Positions 11,440 through 23,158 are shown, numbered from the stretch's first letter. The stretch is 64,000 bases of DNA from Aquatica leii (GCA_035610365.1 CM069432.1:264117177-264181176), one strand, 5' to 3'. Program-made: numbers and translations. The notes: generated from the sequence alone by a model not told the origin.

Positions 11440-12020
11440 TGCTTTCTTGAGGATCTTAGGAATTATACAACCACATCCTGTCGGCCGGTTGAAACCCACC
11501 GTTTTGTGTTTTGACGTCATATCTGGTCTTCATCCAACCATTACACAACATGCTGTTGATGCTTGTGCTTTTGTGAAAAAATTATTGGTATCTCAGTAGG
11601 AACAACTGCAATGACTGATCCTAGTCTCTTTGTTTGGCCATTACATGGAGATGGAGAGGCACCGTTCTCGTTTTTTTTATTCTCAACACTTCTTCACCAA
11701 AACGTCTACGACTGTAACTACTTTTTCATTAGTTATGGCGTAAGGCTTCGTCCACTCACAAGGAGTCCCACTACGTCCAGTATGCTTTAATATTTATGCC
11801 CAAAGCACTCACTTCTTCCCAGGTTGATCATCGACCGCTTAATTTAGAATTTTTTGTTTGCTTACGATGCAACTACTTAGGTTCCCACTCCTCATCAACC
11901 AAAGCAGTTTTTCTACAGTCTACCGGACAAGGTCATGGCGATACCGTTTTGATGACTGCTTTATGTTCTGTGTCATAGTTATATTTTGGTAATCTTTCAA
12001 TTCATCACAGTAATTTATTA
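11440..12020 (-). pseudogene. Third, heavily decayed fragment of gypsy family A
   Basis: Minus-strand blocks align in order with the 5.7-7.2 kb copy and with the pol of 23293-29893: integrase C-terminus (11450-11540), integrase core (11600-11750), then after a deletion the RNase H/integrase spacer (11755-12010, with the Trp-Glu-Pro-Glu-acid region). Divergence and internal deletions are much greater than in the other copies, so this is an older insertion. There is no continuous ORF. Confidence 0.65.
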
Positions 12021-14050
12021 ATCACTGCAACAATCTACCGTTTGCGGATAAGATAAGCAGTCACTTGAATTAAACCCGCTTGTGCTTCTTATACTTCCGA
12101 CTTCTGACTAGACTAAGCTTCTCATTCCTTCTGATATCTTTTATATTTTTACTTGATCTGGATTTAGAAGAATCTCTTTTGACAATAGTCTCGGAAGTTC
12201 CAAATACTTCGGGAACGTTTGAATACATTATTAAATAAACAATATAATACGAAATACTAAAAAATGATATGTGTTAATCACATTTGATGATTCCATGGCG
12301 CAATAAATGTTAAAATGCAATTTTATGTCTGTTGTCGGCAAGAACGTTTTGCATCTTGAAATGACTCGTTCAACATCGCACGACACTATAGAAGAAAATT
12401 TAAAATATATAACGGACGCAAAAAATTTTTATTTGGCGTACCGAGCAGGGTGTGATTCTGTAGCATTTTACTTATGTTTTTCAGCTGCCGATAACACTTT
12501 TTTTAATTTGTTGATATCTTTTTGCTTAAGTTCAGTTGAACAAAGTACTACTTCTTCGGTTGTTGAAATACCTTGTGTTTTTCTAAAATGATTTGAGTTT
12601 CATTAATGCTTCTTTGATAACTTTCATGTTTTTTTTTATCTATAATAGATTGCTGGTTCTGCACCGTAAAACAATAAATAAGCAAAAATCTTATCTACTA
12701 TTCCAATTAACTACCAGTAATTACAAATCTACTTTCCTAATAATACTACCTAAGGGGAATGAGTAGTTGTCTTCAACTTCATTAAGCACGTAGAGAAATT
12801 CTTCATCAGCAGTAAATCTTGTTGTCTTGGATTAGGGTAAATTTTGCTTTGATTTCATGTACTTTGAGTGTTCGGCACATAGAGTGTTCTTCTAATCATT
12901 TTGTAATAAAAAATATAAAATAAAGACGTATAATAAAAAATGTGAAAATACATTTAATAAAAGTAAAACAATAATTTACCACGGCAGCAATCGGAGACAC
13001 AGACCTCTGGGTGTGAGCTTGAATGAAAATAATTACAAAGACGTGAATTCCTTTAATTTATTAACTATAACATAATACACTATTTACATTAAAGAAAAAA
13101 ATGAATGAACATTATTTGAATCAAAACAATATTTGAATTAAACATATTGGAAATAAAATGTTTGGGTTAAAACAATATTTAGGCGCCAATCACCTTTAAA
13201 TTGGTGATGAATAAAAGCATAAAATCTTATACCTAATTATTAATTGATATTAAATGCAAAAAATAGTAAACGGTTAATTTGTTATCGAGTATGTTTCCCG
13301 AAAAGTTTTAATAACTGAATTTAATTAATTGAATTCAAAATGTAACAGGTAGTATTAATTCCAGTTGACTCACCACATGATATGACGTTATCGTATATCT
13401 TCTATTTTTAGCACATTCTTGGTTGAAGTGATAAAATGCTTCAACAACAGCAGGAATAAAACCAATGTATAATAAACTCCAATAACGGAAAATCCATTAA
13501 TAAAACCAGAATAAACGATCCAGTAAATCAAAAAACCGGAATAAAAGAAAAGATCTAGTAAAAGAAAACATCCAAAAAAAAACCTAAATATAAATAATTA
13601 GAATGGTTTTTTAAATGACATGATGTACTCACGTTACACTTAGCAACGGCCTTGAAACAACTTCCTTTGTCTAATTATATTGCGTAACATTGCGAAATCA
13701 CTAAAAATGTTGAATTCAATAGAAAAATCATATCAAAATAAAGGTAAACTCACCAACAATTAGATGGAATGAATAAAAATTAAATTGCATGGGTTTTTAC
13801 GCCATAATCAAGAAAATTTGTCTTCCTCGCATCACTCACGTGAAATACCACAGATTGCTCAAACGGAAGTGCCAGCTTAAGCTAATACTCAAGTCGAGTT
13901 GAAACAACGCGACGTTGCCAAACTGAATAAATTTACGTGCAATATTAGTTGCAGAAAATAAACGAATGTAAAATTGAATTTTAATGTAATGAACTCTAAC
14001 GGGACGTTACAATTTGACCAGTAACCAATTTAATCGTTTTACTGATTTAA
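12021..14050. other. AT-rich spacer, no gene recognised
   Basis: A 94-codon plus-strand ORF at 12307-12591 has no recognisable domain, no splice context and no homologous copy in the window; I do not call it a gene. TGTAAC at 13341 and GTTACA ending at 14011 could be termini of a 671-base solo LTR, but the flanks (AAAA versus ATTT) do not duplicate. Confidence 0.35.
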
Positions 14051-14079
14051 TGGTAGTAGCAGAAGAAACATTTTTTTTA

Positions 14080-14822
14080 AGATAGTTTTCCTTTAAGCAA
14101 AAAGTATTTAAAACACCCAGGCCTTGGTTCGAATTTTTTTTCGATAATTTTTTCTAAATTTTCTTCAATTCTGTGTTATGCAGCTTCTTCAATTTTTTCT
14201 TCTTAATCTTCTTTCATTGTTTCTTCCAAATCTTGTCCTATTAGTGCCTCTACAGCAACATCTTCATCACTGTCATTATATTAAATTGAAGTGTCTTCCA
14301 GGTCTTCTGCATCACTGTTTTTAATTTCATTTTCTTTCACACTTCCCGATTTCAACGGATAATGTCTTCTTTAACAAATCGAACACCAATTCCTTTAGGA
14401 GATTCTCTTGTTTATCACAAACTTAATTTTTGGGTTTTCAAGAGGTACCCGTGACAGGATTCTATTAAAAAGTATGATTCCACATTTATTGAATTTACCA
14501 GATGTCACATTTTTGCTCAGTTTTTTGCAACAGTTTGCATAAAAGCTATTCGATGGGGAACCAAATATGTTTTTAAACATGTAAACAGATGAGAAGTGAT
14601 CGAGTTACTATGATTAGTTATTCCTTCTGCTTATTTCGTTCCCATGTTAACAACTGCTTTTTTGCGACCTGGATCGTCGCTAAGATTTGCCTGGTCGTAG
14701 TTTATGATATGGGATGGTGGAATATCTTTAAAAGATTTTTCGAAACTGTCAAAGTAGTCATTGATGGTTTTTGGAAACATTCCGCTAACCTCACGACCAA
14801 AACCAACTTGTTTTAGTAACTT
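14080..14822 (-). pseudogene. pogo/CENP-B-type DDE transposase fragment
   Basis: From the 5' side: FGREVSGMFPKTINDYFDSF, then HIINYDQANLSDDPGRKKAV, the first catalytic Asp block typical of insect pogo/jerky-like DDE transposases (usual form NYDETN.TDDPG). ITNHSNSITSH follows in a shifted frame, then a C-terminal part with PKGIGVRFVKEDII and an acidic tail. Stops, frame changes and a missing middle (second and third acidic residues) make it inactive. The DNA-binding half of a similar transposase is at 47676-48290, but nothing shows the two were one copy. Confidence 0.7.
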
Positions 14823-14919
14823 TGGGTTGCTACCAACACATATACGCTGGCGCTAATTAGTTGATACAATGTTGCCAGCTCTACACAAAAACTCTTTTGG
14901 ATAAATCACACAATAACAG

Positions 14920-15560
14920 AATGACAAAAAATCTAGTAAAGACCATCAAAAACATTTACTCCAAAAACAGTATGCAAATACGACTGAACGAGAAATTGAT
15001 CGGCAAAATATCTGTAAACAATGCGATTTGAGAAGGGCATTTGTTAAGCCCATTATTACTCCATAATGTTATGGACAAAATCATAAAAGAGGTTCGCTCT
15101 GCTAAAGGTTACAAAGTGAGCGGTTAAGAATGTGTGATTCTCAGTTACCTGATGATGTTGAAAATTAAAACGATCTGCAAAGATTTTTAACACAACGGCA
15201 AGACGTTTTAATATGACCGTATCCGTTGAAAAAAATCAATACTTGATAATATCTAAGTAGCCTCTGCAATGTAAATTTGAATGAAATCAGAGTATTATTA
15301 TGATGTCGTTTGAGCATCACGAAATGGAAATATTGAGTTACGGTGCTGTCGAAAATAAAATATTCCAGCCAATAATGAGAGATAATCAAATTTCAGACTG
15401 TCTAAACTATACATCACAACACAGAGTTACACTGGTTTTTGTGTAACCAAAAAAAAATAAGAAACAGCTAACACAGTTGTTCCCGGAGAGAGAGTCGCAG
15501 ACTGTGTGATGCGAAATTATAAATTAAATCTAAAAAGACGCCAAGACGATGAAAGATTAA
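14920..15560 (+). pseudogene. RTE/L1-type LINE reverse transcriptase fragment
   Basis: A reading frame with several stops gives RT blocks in order: KTIKNIYSKNSMQIRLNEKL, a decayed 'RQGDSLSPLLF' block (EGHLLSPLLL), VMDKIIKEVRSAKGYKV, a lost ADD box around 15130, then NDLQRF and the FNM.VSVEK motif. This is the palm and connection of an endonuclease-type LINE. The fragment is truncated at both ends and inactive. Confidence 0.6.
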
Positions 15561-16305
15561 ATTAGGGAATCATCGTTTAACTCTACCTGTAGCTGGAAAA
15601 GAACAAATAATACGACAGAAGTAATGACACAGAATATATATTTATTTTATCACAGACAATAATTCCAAAGAGAAGGTACATAAATATAGTTACGTAAATT
15701 TTCCAAACCCTAATACATGGGTCGGACCAAGTATAAATTGCGCCCTATACTGGGCAGCACGTCGTACAGTAAACTGACCAGTCTAAACTTTAAAATTCGA
15801 AGAAGGACTTTATATTCGTAAATTTAAAATCACAAAAATATATAACAAAAAAATGAAAACTTAGAGACTCAACGCGCACTGCATATGACTTTGTGACGCA
15901 CAAAATGATCTTATAATTAATTGTGTTAACCTAACATGTACGTACGGTCAACAATCGACATGACCAACGAAGTACTAATCGTAAAACTAGAAATTGTAAT
16001 ACTTACAGTTAGGTTTTATCCAGTAAGGGATTAGCTAATTCCGTACCTGTATTACCTAAAACGTAATAATAAATCTAACACAAAACGTACATACGGCGTT
16101 AACACATGTAAACTTTGTTTCCAAAGCATACAATCGTTTGATAGAGCGAATGCGCAAGTCGTCTGTATTGCACCAAACATTCCCGAAAAGTGAATAAAAT
16201 GCGCGCTTATAAAAATTAACAATCGCCGACGAAAGGTGGGCGTGTCGAAGACAATTTTTATATTCGAAAAATTTTATCCTACCAATACCAATAACAATAG
16301 TGCAA
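15561..16305. other. Spacer, nothing recognised
   Basis: AT-rich. A 110-codon minus-strand ORF at 16056-16388 is Cys/Phe-rich, has no domain I recognise, and overlaps the better-supported LINE tail at 16310; I regard it as chance. Confidence 0.35.
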
Positions 16306-16309
16306 AAAA

Positions 16310-16507
16310 TTGGCGACAAGACAACATTGGATAAAGAGCACCCACAATATAAGAAAATGCAACGTAGAAAACATAGAAGAATATACACTCAAACGGAAAA
16401 CTAAATCGAACTCGGTTTTTAAAAGAATGGAACGGAATAGACTGGTTAAATTTGCATGGGACAAATCACCTTTGGGCAAGAGAAATTCGAGAAGTCCAAA
16501 CTTATAA
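16310..16507 (+). pseudogene. Possible C-terminal tail of a LINE ORF2
   Basis: A 65-codon frame contains FKRMERNRLVKFAWDKSP followed by GKRNSRSP. The pattern RM..NRL.K.AW...P.GKR...RP is the usual C-terminal tail of RTE/L1-like LINE polymerases in insects. It is 750 bases downstream of the RT fragment at 14920-15560 and may be the same element or another. Confidence 0.35.
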
Positions 16508-16985
16508 TGTCTTGTAACTATACATCTTGTCAAAATTATGTATTGAAAAATGTAATAGATTTTGATATAAAGATATTACAGAAAAACGCTCGTTTACACA
16601 AAAACACAAATAGAACCAAAAAATAAATACATTAGGAAACATTGTTGATGATAATTGTACTTACAATTTGTATTTTGTACTTTGGTTGCAATATATGTAT
16701 ATGAAAACCTGTAATTGCTCTCATTGCTCTACGGTTCCATTTATTTTTAGAAATTGCAACAGCGTGCTTGGCTTTTAGTTTATCAAATTGTTCATTTACT
16801 TGATTTATATTTTTGTCAGGCCGTGTGGTTCTTTCTTCCGACTTTGTGCTACTGATACACATAATATGCCAACTTTAGTTTTCATAGAGACAAATGTCGA
16901 GACGGCAAACTTTCTTCTTTGCAGTTTTTTGGTCACAATGCACTTGGTGTTTGTTCGATTCACATACTGCATATCAAATATTTTA
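16508..16985. other. Spacer, nothing recognised
   Basis: Only short overlapping ORFs on both strands (for example 16632-16862 minus) without motifs; no support for a gene. Confidence 0.35.
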
Positions 16986-16987
16986 TT

Positions 16988-18010
16988 TATGTGCATAGTA
17001 GAGTGGAAGTGGAGAGACGAAGTAATAGAAAATGTAAATGAAGTAGGTTATCGAATCAGATACGACAATAAAGATGAGGCTCATATAAAGTGGTTGACAA
17101 ACTAATTTAATAGAATAGTAGGTCAGGTGCGGGATATAGAAGAGAGGGGGTTTAGGAAGAAAATAGAAGCAAGAAGATGGTAGTTTAACAAATTAATAAA
17201 GAGTGTGATCATGTACGAGGAAAAAACTTGGGGGTGGAAGGAATGAAAGGAATTGGAGAAAGTACAAAAAAATATAGGAAATGGAGGTTAGGATTAAAAA
17301 ACGAGACGCCAAGTTACATAGTAAAGAAGGGAATGAGGTAAGAGAAGATAAGAGTACAGGCGGGGAAGAAAGAAACGTGTTACAAAAAACAAATGAAAGA
17401 AAGAAAAGAATGTAAATTGCTTGAAATGTGCTGGAAAGAGGTAAAGAATGAAAAAATTAAATATGGACAAGAAGAAAGAAAAAAGTATTATGAAAGAGTT
17501 GGATATGCGAGAGAAGAGGTAAAGAAAATAAGGAAAACAGGAAGAGAAATAAAAGATGAGATAATAAGAAGAGTTAAGGATATACAGAGACAAGAAACAA
17601 GAGCAAGAATAAGAAAGGAAAAATTCAATGAGAGATATATAAATATAGTGATAGACAATATTCCAAGGTACATAAAGGGCGAAAAAAGTTTGAGAGTAAA
17701 AAGAACGGTAGCAAGGTTTAGATGCGGGAATGGAGAGCAATAGAATAAGTAATGAAAGGAAGATAAAGATAGGAGATGTATACTATGTGGGGAGGGGTAG
17801 GAAAATATAGAGCACATGCTAAACGAATGCATAGAACTAAGAGAAAAGAAGAGAGGAAAGTTGGAGATTTTGGGAGAAGGATGAAAAGGAGTGGGATGGA
17901 TGGAAGAGGTATTAAAAAAGAGAAGAAGATTACAATTAGTGTAGTAGATGTATTTGTATATAGAGAATTCATTAGCGGTGGAGGGTTTAGAATTTTTTTT
18001 TGTTTTATGT
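16988..18010 (+). pseudogene. LINE 3' fragment (RT thumb to C-terminal finger), purine-rich
   Basis: Reads GYRIRYDNKDEAHIKWL, then a thumb with WGWKE, a Lys/Glu-rich linker (open 116 codons at 17393-17743), the sequence VKRTVARFRCGN, and in a new frame RRCILCGEG with ENIEHMLNECIELREKK, forming the CxxC...H....C finger that ends R1/Jockey-related LINE proteins. The layout fits the ORF2 end of a LINE family common in insects. Stops at several points and 5' truncation make it inactive. Confidence 0.75.
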
Positions 18011-18454
18011 AGTAGGATAATTTTGTATTTAGTTTAAAATACGAATTCTTTGTTTAAAAAAATTTCTTTTTATGACAAATAAATAATAAATTATTAAAAG
18101 CTGCAAGAATTAGTTCAAACAAGAGATTAATCCTTAAAAAGACACCTGTTTCAAGAGTTGTGATACAATCTGAAGTATATCGATCTGCATAAAAAATCCA
18201 AACTTTGTTCAAACCCCCTACACGTCTGGATTATATTGCACTTACTGAAGTAGCGCTAGGCTATGAAGTAAAAAAAAAGACTGGGGACGAATGGTATAAT
18301 ACAGATCCGAAATAAAAATGGATAAAAGACATTTTTGAACAGTTTTGAAACAGTTGTTGCGATAAACAGCCAATAAATGACAAAGATTTTCTATGTTTAA
18401 CGTTATGATGAAGTAGGGCGCGTACAACCACCCAGTCCCGCAATAAATTGAGGT
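18011..18454. other. Spacer, nothing recognised
   Basis: No coding signal that I can support on either strand. Confidence 0.35.
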
Positions 18455-18775
18455 CTCAATTCACACAGAAATGAGCGATTGCTTGACTAAATTTCCACTT
18501 GACGTTTCGCTGATCATGCTGTCAGCTTCTTCAGAAGGTTTCTAAAGACTGATGTTATTGTCTTGTGTTCCTCGTTATATACGTTTTCGTTTTCGGCTCC
18601 GCTTCGCTGATCTGTATCCGTCCTGGTCTGTTGAGTTGCAGATTTATCCGTGCGTCTGAGTTCAGCGTCTCGTTAATGATCTTTAACCCTGCACTGAATG
18701 CTCCGTCCTGTTTGGCCGATGTAATTCTTGCCGCACATACACTCTAATTTGTATACCATTAGTGTGTAGTCTCGG
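18455..18775 (-). pseudogene. Penelope-like element, GIY-YIG endonuclease fragment
   Basis: The minus strand encodes VYKLECMCGKNYIGQTGRSI followed by QCRVKDH. This is the cysteine-containing GIY-YIG endonuclease start seen at the C-terminus of Penelope-like retroelements (C.C...YIG.TGRS, then R...H). After a stop, the frame reads RDAELRRTDKSA, also in family order. A region near 18500 encodes a 'leucine-leucine-lysine-lysine' tail. The RT part is absent, so this is a 3' remnant. Confidence 0.7.
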
Positions 18776-19102
18776 AAGTTGATCTTTAATAAGTGGAAAT
18801 TTTGTGACGCGACAACACCCGAAAAACAGTGCTACCTAATTATCCTTCCCAATGGCTGGCGGAATTAAGTCTTTAACGCGCACAAATTCAGGAGCACAGG
18901 TTTCAATTACTAAACACCATTTTTAACAATCAAGAACAGTTACCAAATTGTAAGAAAGGAGACGGAATACTTTTGTCAAGTTAAGTAAAAAAATCAAAAA
19001 ATCCCCAAAAAACTTTTTCAATTCAACTTAAATAGGGGCAGCATATCATGGAACCGAAGCGCATCTAGTGGAAACGGCTAAAATCAAACCCTGGCGCTAA
19101 CA
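18776..19102 (-). repeat. Probable truncated 3' LTR of a BEL/Pao element
   Basis: Directly downstream (minus strand) of the BEL/Pao integrase end comes a CGGTGGGCGA purine tract and then TGTTAGCGCCAGGG starting at 19102. A TATTTAAG box follows about 70 bases on. This is the usual integrase-PPT-LTR order. No TAACA end is visible, so the LTR is incomplete or decayed and its lower limit is uncertain. Confidence 0.4.
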
Positions 19103-19194
19103 TATCGCCCACCGAAAAAAAGCAACGCTAAATTTTAAATGAAAAATAAACAAAAAAGAAGAAGACAAAACAATAGGAACAAACTAAAACAACC

Positions 19195-19490
19195 AATAAG
19201 AATGAAAAGAAGCTAATCGGAACCAGGAAGAGAAGCTAACCGCGAAAGGAAGCGTTTGAGATAATCATTTGCTGTTTTAACGGTTGCTATTCGATAGAGA
19301 CCATCAAGTTCCTGGATGTAACTCGGTTACTCTACCAACCAGCCATGACATTAACGGTCGTTTGGAATCATAGAACTACATCACCTACTTGAGCACAGGG
19401 GTTATGCCATAACCACTTTTTTTCGTTGAGTTAAGGTATGCAAATATTCAGCAGACCAGTGACCTTAAAAATATTGTATAATGCTGTTTT
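19195..19490 (-). pseudogene. BEL/Pao integrase C-terminus
   Basis: One minus-strand frame reads HWSAEYLHTLTQRKK, several stops, then QELDGLYRIATVKTAN and DYLKRFLSRLASLP. This is the conserved tail of BEL/Pao polyproteins (RWS.EYL..L..R, then DG..R.A.VKTA.G..KRP...L..LP). The rest of the polyprotein is missing. Confidence 0.7.
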
Positions 19491-21390
19491 GACGTCGCCG
19501 GCGTTGCATGAAAGTAAAGTGATTAGCGTCTAGAAAGGAAGGAGAAGAAAAAAACTCACCAACAAAGAAAATGACCTAAACTTAAATAATTTGTAGATAA
19601 AAAAGCGCGTGTTTTCAGAAGACTGTACAGCGAAATAATCCAGAAGTTAGATTGTAATACAGCTTGGACGGTCTGAGGACCAAAATGAAGAGAGACAGCA
19701 TGATACTAACAACACAAAAGAGCAGAGAGATGAGTTTGTTGGCAAACTGTTATTATTGTAAAATAAATGGTCTTTTTCTGTAAATAAATCCTTTTTTATT
19801 TGTTAGATCATTTTGATTTACTCATTTATCGTTAATTTTCAACTAATTACCGAAAGTGATTTAGTTTTCTAATATGACAATGATCATTAAGGGCAAGAAA
19901 ACTTTGTATAATATTGTCTTGTAAAGCTAAAAAAACTTATTAATGCTAACTGTAATAAAACTATTCCGGCGGTAAACGTTGTAAGTTGATTTTACACCCG
20001 CATAATTCAAAATAAATAGTTTTGAATAAAACTGCGGGATAAAACCACAACCTAAAAAACATTGGGGATAAAGCAACGGCAATGCAATTGTACAAATGCC
20101 ACCAGAGTCTATACTGGACGGCCTTTTCGCCCTTTTGGGGCTCATTAGCAGTAGTAGAACACTCTAATGTAATTCCCACAAATACATCGACAAAACCTAT
20201 AGCTTTACATCTAAGTATGATATGGGTAACCATTAGCAACGTTTGATGGCAGAGCCATCTCATAGTGTAAGTTCATTGATTCATGGCCATTTTCAGAAGC
20301 CACAAAAATTCCTCTAAATAGATCAGACTTGTGATAGAGGTGTTGGATAGGTTAAAAAATGCATTTTCTGCTATAGGTGAGACTTACCGTATATAACGTT
20401 GTCGCATACGTGTCAAGACATTTACTCTACAAATATAGCAACAGCCAAAATTACTTTAAAGTCGTAATCACGACAAGTGTCTTATGGCTCATCGGTAGAC
20501 AACGTAAGGTTTAAGATTTTTGAAACGTATGTCCTTATTGACTAGCACGCACATAATAAGTGACATCTGTAATTCCGATAAAATAAAATGTCATTTTAAT
20601 GTATTTTGTAGGTTACAACTATGTGATTTGACACAATAAAAGATGATGACTGCGGTCTAATCCTGTGTACTAAAGTCTAGTCTAAAGCTAGTTTTGAAAT
20701 GTAGATAATTATACTACTATTATTATGGAATCAAATTTAAAAATAATTTAATTATTAAAATACTTATGGTTATGAATTATAACACATGATATTACGATTT
20801 TTTGACTTAAAAACAGTTTGATTAACAGTTAATTCAATTCAAGGTGAATTAAGCTGACACATAAACTGACAGAACGCTATCTGCGGGCGCTGGCGTTATA
20901 AATAACCTACGTTATACAGTTTAGCATTACAATCTTTTTAAAGATTTGCTATCTTTTTTTTAACTGCAAAAAATTTTATTTTTTATTGTTTGTGTAAGAT
21001 TTATAAATTTAATTTGTTATTTAATATTTGTAGTTTCTTATTATTTTAGTTTAAATAAGAAAAACGCAGGTACATTATTATTATTATTATAATTTTTTAA
21101 ACGCGATCTTTAAAACGATTATTGTCTAAAAATAATTACTTTTTTTTAAGTACAAACGCTTTGATTTTAACAGTCTGGAAACGGATTTTTCTGTACTATA
21201 AAATTAATTACAAGACAGAACGTGATCATTGAAGAGTATATTCGATTCATCTTGGCGCGAAATTATTTGCTTCATCATTACGAAGCAATGTTTGCGCTAG
21301 AATTATTACATCACGTTATTCTAACGTTTGAGAATAAACGTCTGCTGCTAATTACTGAATGAAACACAAGTCGCATTTTAATTTACTGGT
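19491..21390. other. AT-rich spacer, no element recognised
   Basis: A 100-codon minus-strand ORF at 19961-20263 has no motif I recognise. Two AATAAA strings on the minus strand at about 20975-20987 could serve the small gene at 21393-21907. Confidence 0.35.
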
Positions 21391-21392
21391 AT

Positions 21393-21599
21393 TTACGTAT
21401 CCAAAACAATAATCATAATGAATAATTTAATAATAGACGTAATTACAAGCGTAATGATAATAGCAATAATTGATATTCCTAATATAATGTAAACCATATA
21501 AGGTTTTTTTGGCGTTTCCACTTCTAGCGGTTGTTGCGCTTTCGCATTTTGTGGAAATATAGTACCCTTTTCACACAAAGGATTTACAGTTACGTTCAT
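21393..21599 (-). CDS. Candidate small host gene: 68-residue single-pass membrane peptide
   Basis: The ATG at 21599 opens 68 codons: a polar N-terminal part (MNVTVNPLCEKGTIFPQNAK...) of about 33 residues, then a hydrophobic segment of about 30 residues rich in Ile (starting YMVYIILGISII) with one Lys near its end. What supports it is context. Only 13 bases upstream is a splice acceptor (CAATTTTAG), then a 50-base intron with a perfect GTAAGT donor, and about 245 bases further upstream an arthropod initiator with a downstream-element-like motif. I do not recognise the protein and it is not the sarcolamban type. It could be a chance ORF in an AT-rich intron of a larger gene. Confidence 0.45.
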   Translation of the reverse strand: MNVTVNPLCEKGTIFPQNAKAQQPLEVETPKKPYMVYIILGISIIAIIITLVITSIIKLFIMIIVLDT

Positions 21600-21612
21600 T
21601 ATAAGCCACTAC

Positions 21613-21662
21613 CTAAAATTGCCTCATTAATTAAGAAAAACGAGTACAAAGCAATTACTTAC
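21613..21662 (-). other. Predicted 50-base intron in the 5' UTR of the small gene
   Basis: On the minus strand the donor GTAAGTAATT begins at 21662. The intron has a T-rich tract (CTCGTTTTTCTT) and ends CAATTTTAG at 21613. The size is typical for short insect introns. Confidence 0.45.
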
Positions 21663-21873
21663 TTTTCGAAATGAGTTGCGTTTATGAAGAATCACATTCT
21701 TAAGCTCATCGTGAAGTCCGCGATCAATATTTGAAGCTATAAACACCACAACGCAGTGCCGAATAACGTGATTTCTGTTTTGGGTATGATTCGTTGCACA
21801 AATAAGGTTCGAATCTTAACTAGTACTTGAATTTCTGTCTCAAAAGTGATTCTAATTATCGTAATTAAGAACA

Positions 21874-21911
21874 TCAACTGTATCGACCGAATTCGTGGCA
21901 CGAAACTGATC
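21874..21911 (-). promoter_or_regulatory. Candidate TATA-less promoter (initiator plus downstream element)
   Basis: Minus strand ATCAGTTTCG gives an Inr match (TCAGTT) with the start A at about 21907. At +29 lies AGTTG, fitting the RGWYV consensus of a downstream promoter element, one base off the ideal position. It lies upstream of the candidate spliced small gene. Confidence 0.3.
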
Positions 21912-22468
21912 GCTGTCAGATTTAATTTAATTAAGTCATTGCCAAAGCTACAGATTTTATCACTTCTATCAAAAATATAGATTTTTTAGCACTTCAATAA
22001 TAAAAAGAAATTACTAAATAAAATAATAAAATGTAGAACTTCGGTACATATTTTTATAATTATTTTGCAACTAAAATTAATTGCACTTGGTTTTTGCAAT
22101 GGTTATTTCTAATAAAAACCCATTTTGTTGACTTTTTTTATATGTAAAAACGTGTTTGTTAAATCGTGAGGTTTTGTTGTAAATCTATCAATTTTATTGT
22201 ATCTGTCGACTATGTTTCTTTTAATAAAATAAAAAGTAACATGTTTTGATTGTTAAGCTTTTAAAAATGTAACACGTTAAATTGGACTAACTGGAAAGTT
22301 TTTTCTGTCGATTTTTTTGTGAATGCCACTTCCGTTGTCAAATTTTAAATAAATTGTTTAAAGACTACACTACCTGCCGCATATTTTTTCTTACGAACGG
22401 TAAAAACTACAATAGTAGATAGATAAATATCTTGTAAATGATAATATGATAATTTATACTTACAGACA
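21912..22468. other. AT-rich spacer left of the errantivirus-like element
   Basis: No ORF or element recognised. The TGTA target duplication begins at 22469. Confidence 0.4.
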
Positions 22469-22472
22469 TGTA

Positions 22473-22687
22473 AGTTAATTAACTATTTAACTAATGTATG
22501 TTTTTAAAAAGTTTATTTCGATACAACCAACTTAACACCGCCAAAAATCCATTAATCCCATTTCTTAAGTTGTATTTAAAGATTTCTTTTAGAAAGTGGC
22601 TCAATGTTTGATTACATTGTTATCAGGGACTTTTACAATGTCCTTTATTAAAGTTAAATGGAAAACATTGATTTTATGATAAATATT
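22473..22687 (-). repeat. 3' LTR of the errantivirus-like element (main part)
   Basis: Matches the 5' LTR at 37400-37622 over about 200 bases with small indels (for example ACTATTTAACTAATGTATG, then CTTAACAC.GCCAAAAATCC). The first 19 bases of this LTR (AGTTAC start) are at 23140-23158, cut off by the solo family-A LTR. Confidence 0.8.
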
Positions 22688-23135
22688 GAAACGTCCGAGA
22701 AATTACTTGCAAATGCAAGAACCTTCTAGAACTGTTATCTAGTTTCTAGAAGATATAGCGAAAAGTGAGGAACGATCGAGAAGAATTCGCCGATGTCTAT
22801 AAAAGCCGAAGATGGAAATCGTAGGTCAGTTATTGCTGGAATGCGAATGTGTTAAGAAGATTATCAAGTGAAAATAAATCGTTAACACGTGTTTGTCTAC
22901 ATAAATAAATCGAGAATAATCGTGTATGTGATAATTAGTGTAAACAAGAGTGATATCCGAGGACGTTATCTTATCTTAAGTGTTATACAACGGTATACAT
23001 AAATTGTAGTGTAAGTGTTTTTATTATTAGATTTTATTAGTTCGGTTAATTTAAAAGTGTACATATTTCTATAATAAGTAAACGTAGTTTTAGTCGTTAT
23101 AAATAAATTAGTTTTTAATAAATAGATACGTAACA
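22688..23135 (+). repeat. Solo LTR of gypsy family A (448 bases, ATAT duplication)
   Basis: Starts TGAAACG and ends GTAACA, with ATAT on both sides (22684-22687, 23136-23139). It resembles the LTRs of 23293-29893 along its whole length but is visibly diverged from them, so it stems from an older insertion lost by LTR-LTR recombination. A TATAAAA box (22798) is 30 bases upstream of a TCAGT initiator (22826-22830). It sits inside the 3' LTR of the errantivirus-like element. Confidence 0.9.
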
Positions 23136-23139
23136 ATAT

Positions 23140-23158
23140 TTAAGGTACAAATGTAACT
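23140..23158 (-). repeat. First bases of the errantivirus-like 3' LTR, cut off by the solo LTR
   Basis: On the minus strand a purine-rich tract (AAGGAAGG) is followed by AGTTAC, the standard errantivirus LTR start. The env stop codon lies just inside the LTR, as in gypsy-type elements. Confidence 0.6.

Noticed and set aside
12307-12591. 94-codon plus-strand ORF
   Set aside because: No recognisable domain, splice context or repeat; length is unremarkable for AT-rich sequence of this size.
13341-14011. Possible 671-base solo LTR (TGTAAC...GTTACA)
   Set aside because: Flanks do not duplicate and there is no second copy or promoter signal; short inverted ends occur by chance in AT-rich DNA.
16056-16388. 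110-codon minus-strand ORF
   Set aside because: Cys/Phe-rich without domain and overlaps a LINE tail on the other strand.
17294-17972. Minus-strand ORFs of 84-148 codons rich in Phe, Ser and Leu
   Set aside because: Complement of the purine-rich Lys/Glu linker of the plus-strand LINE.
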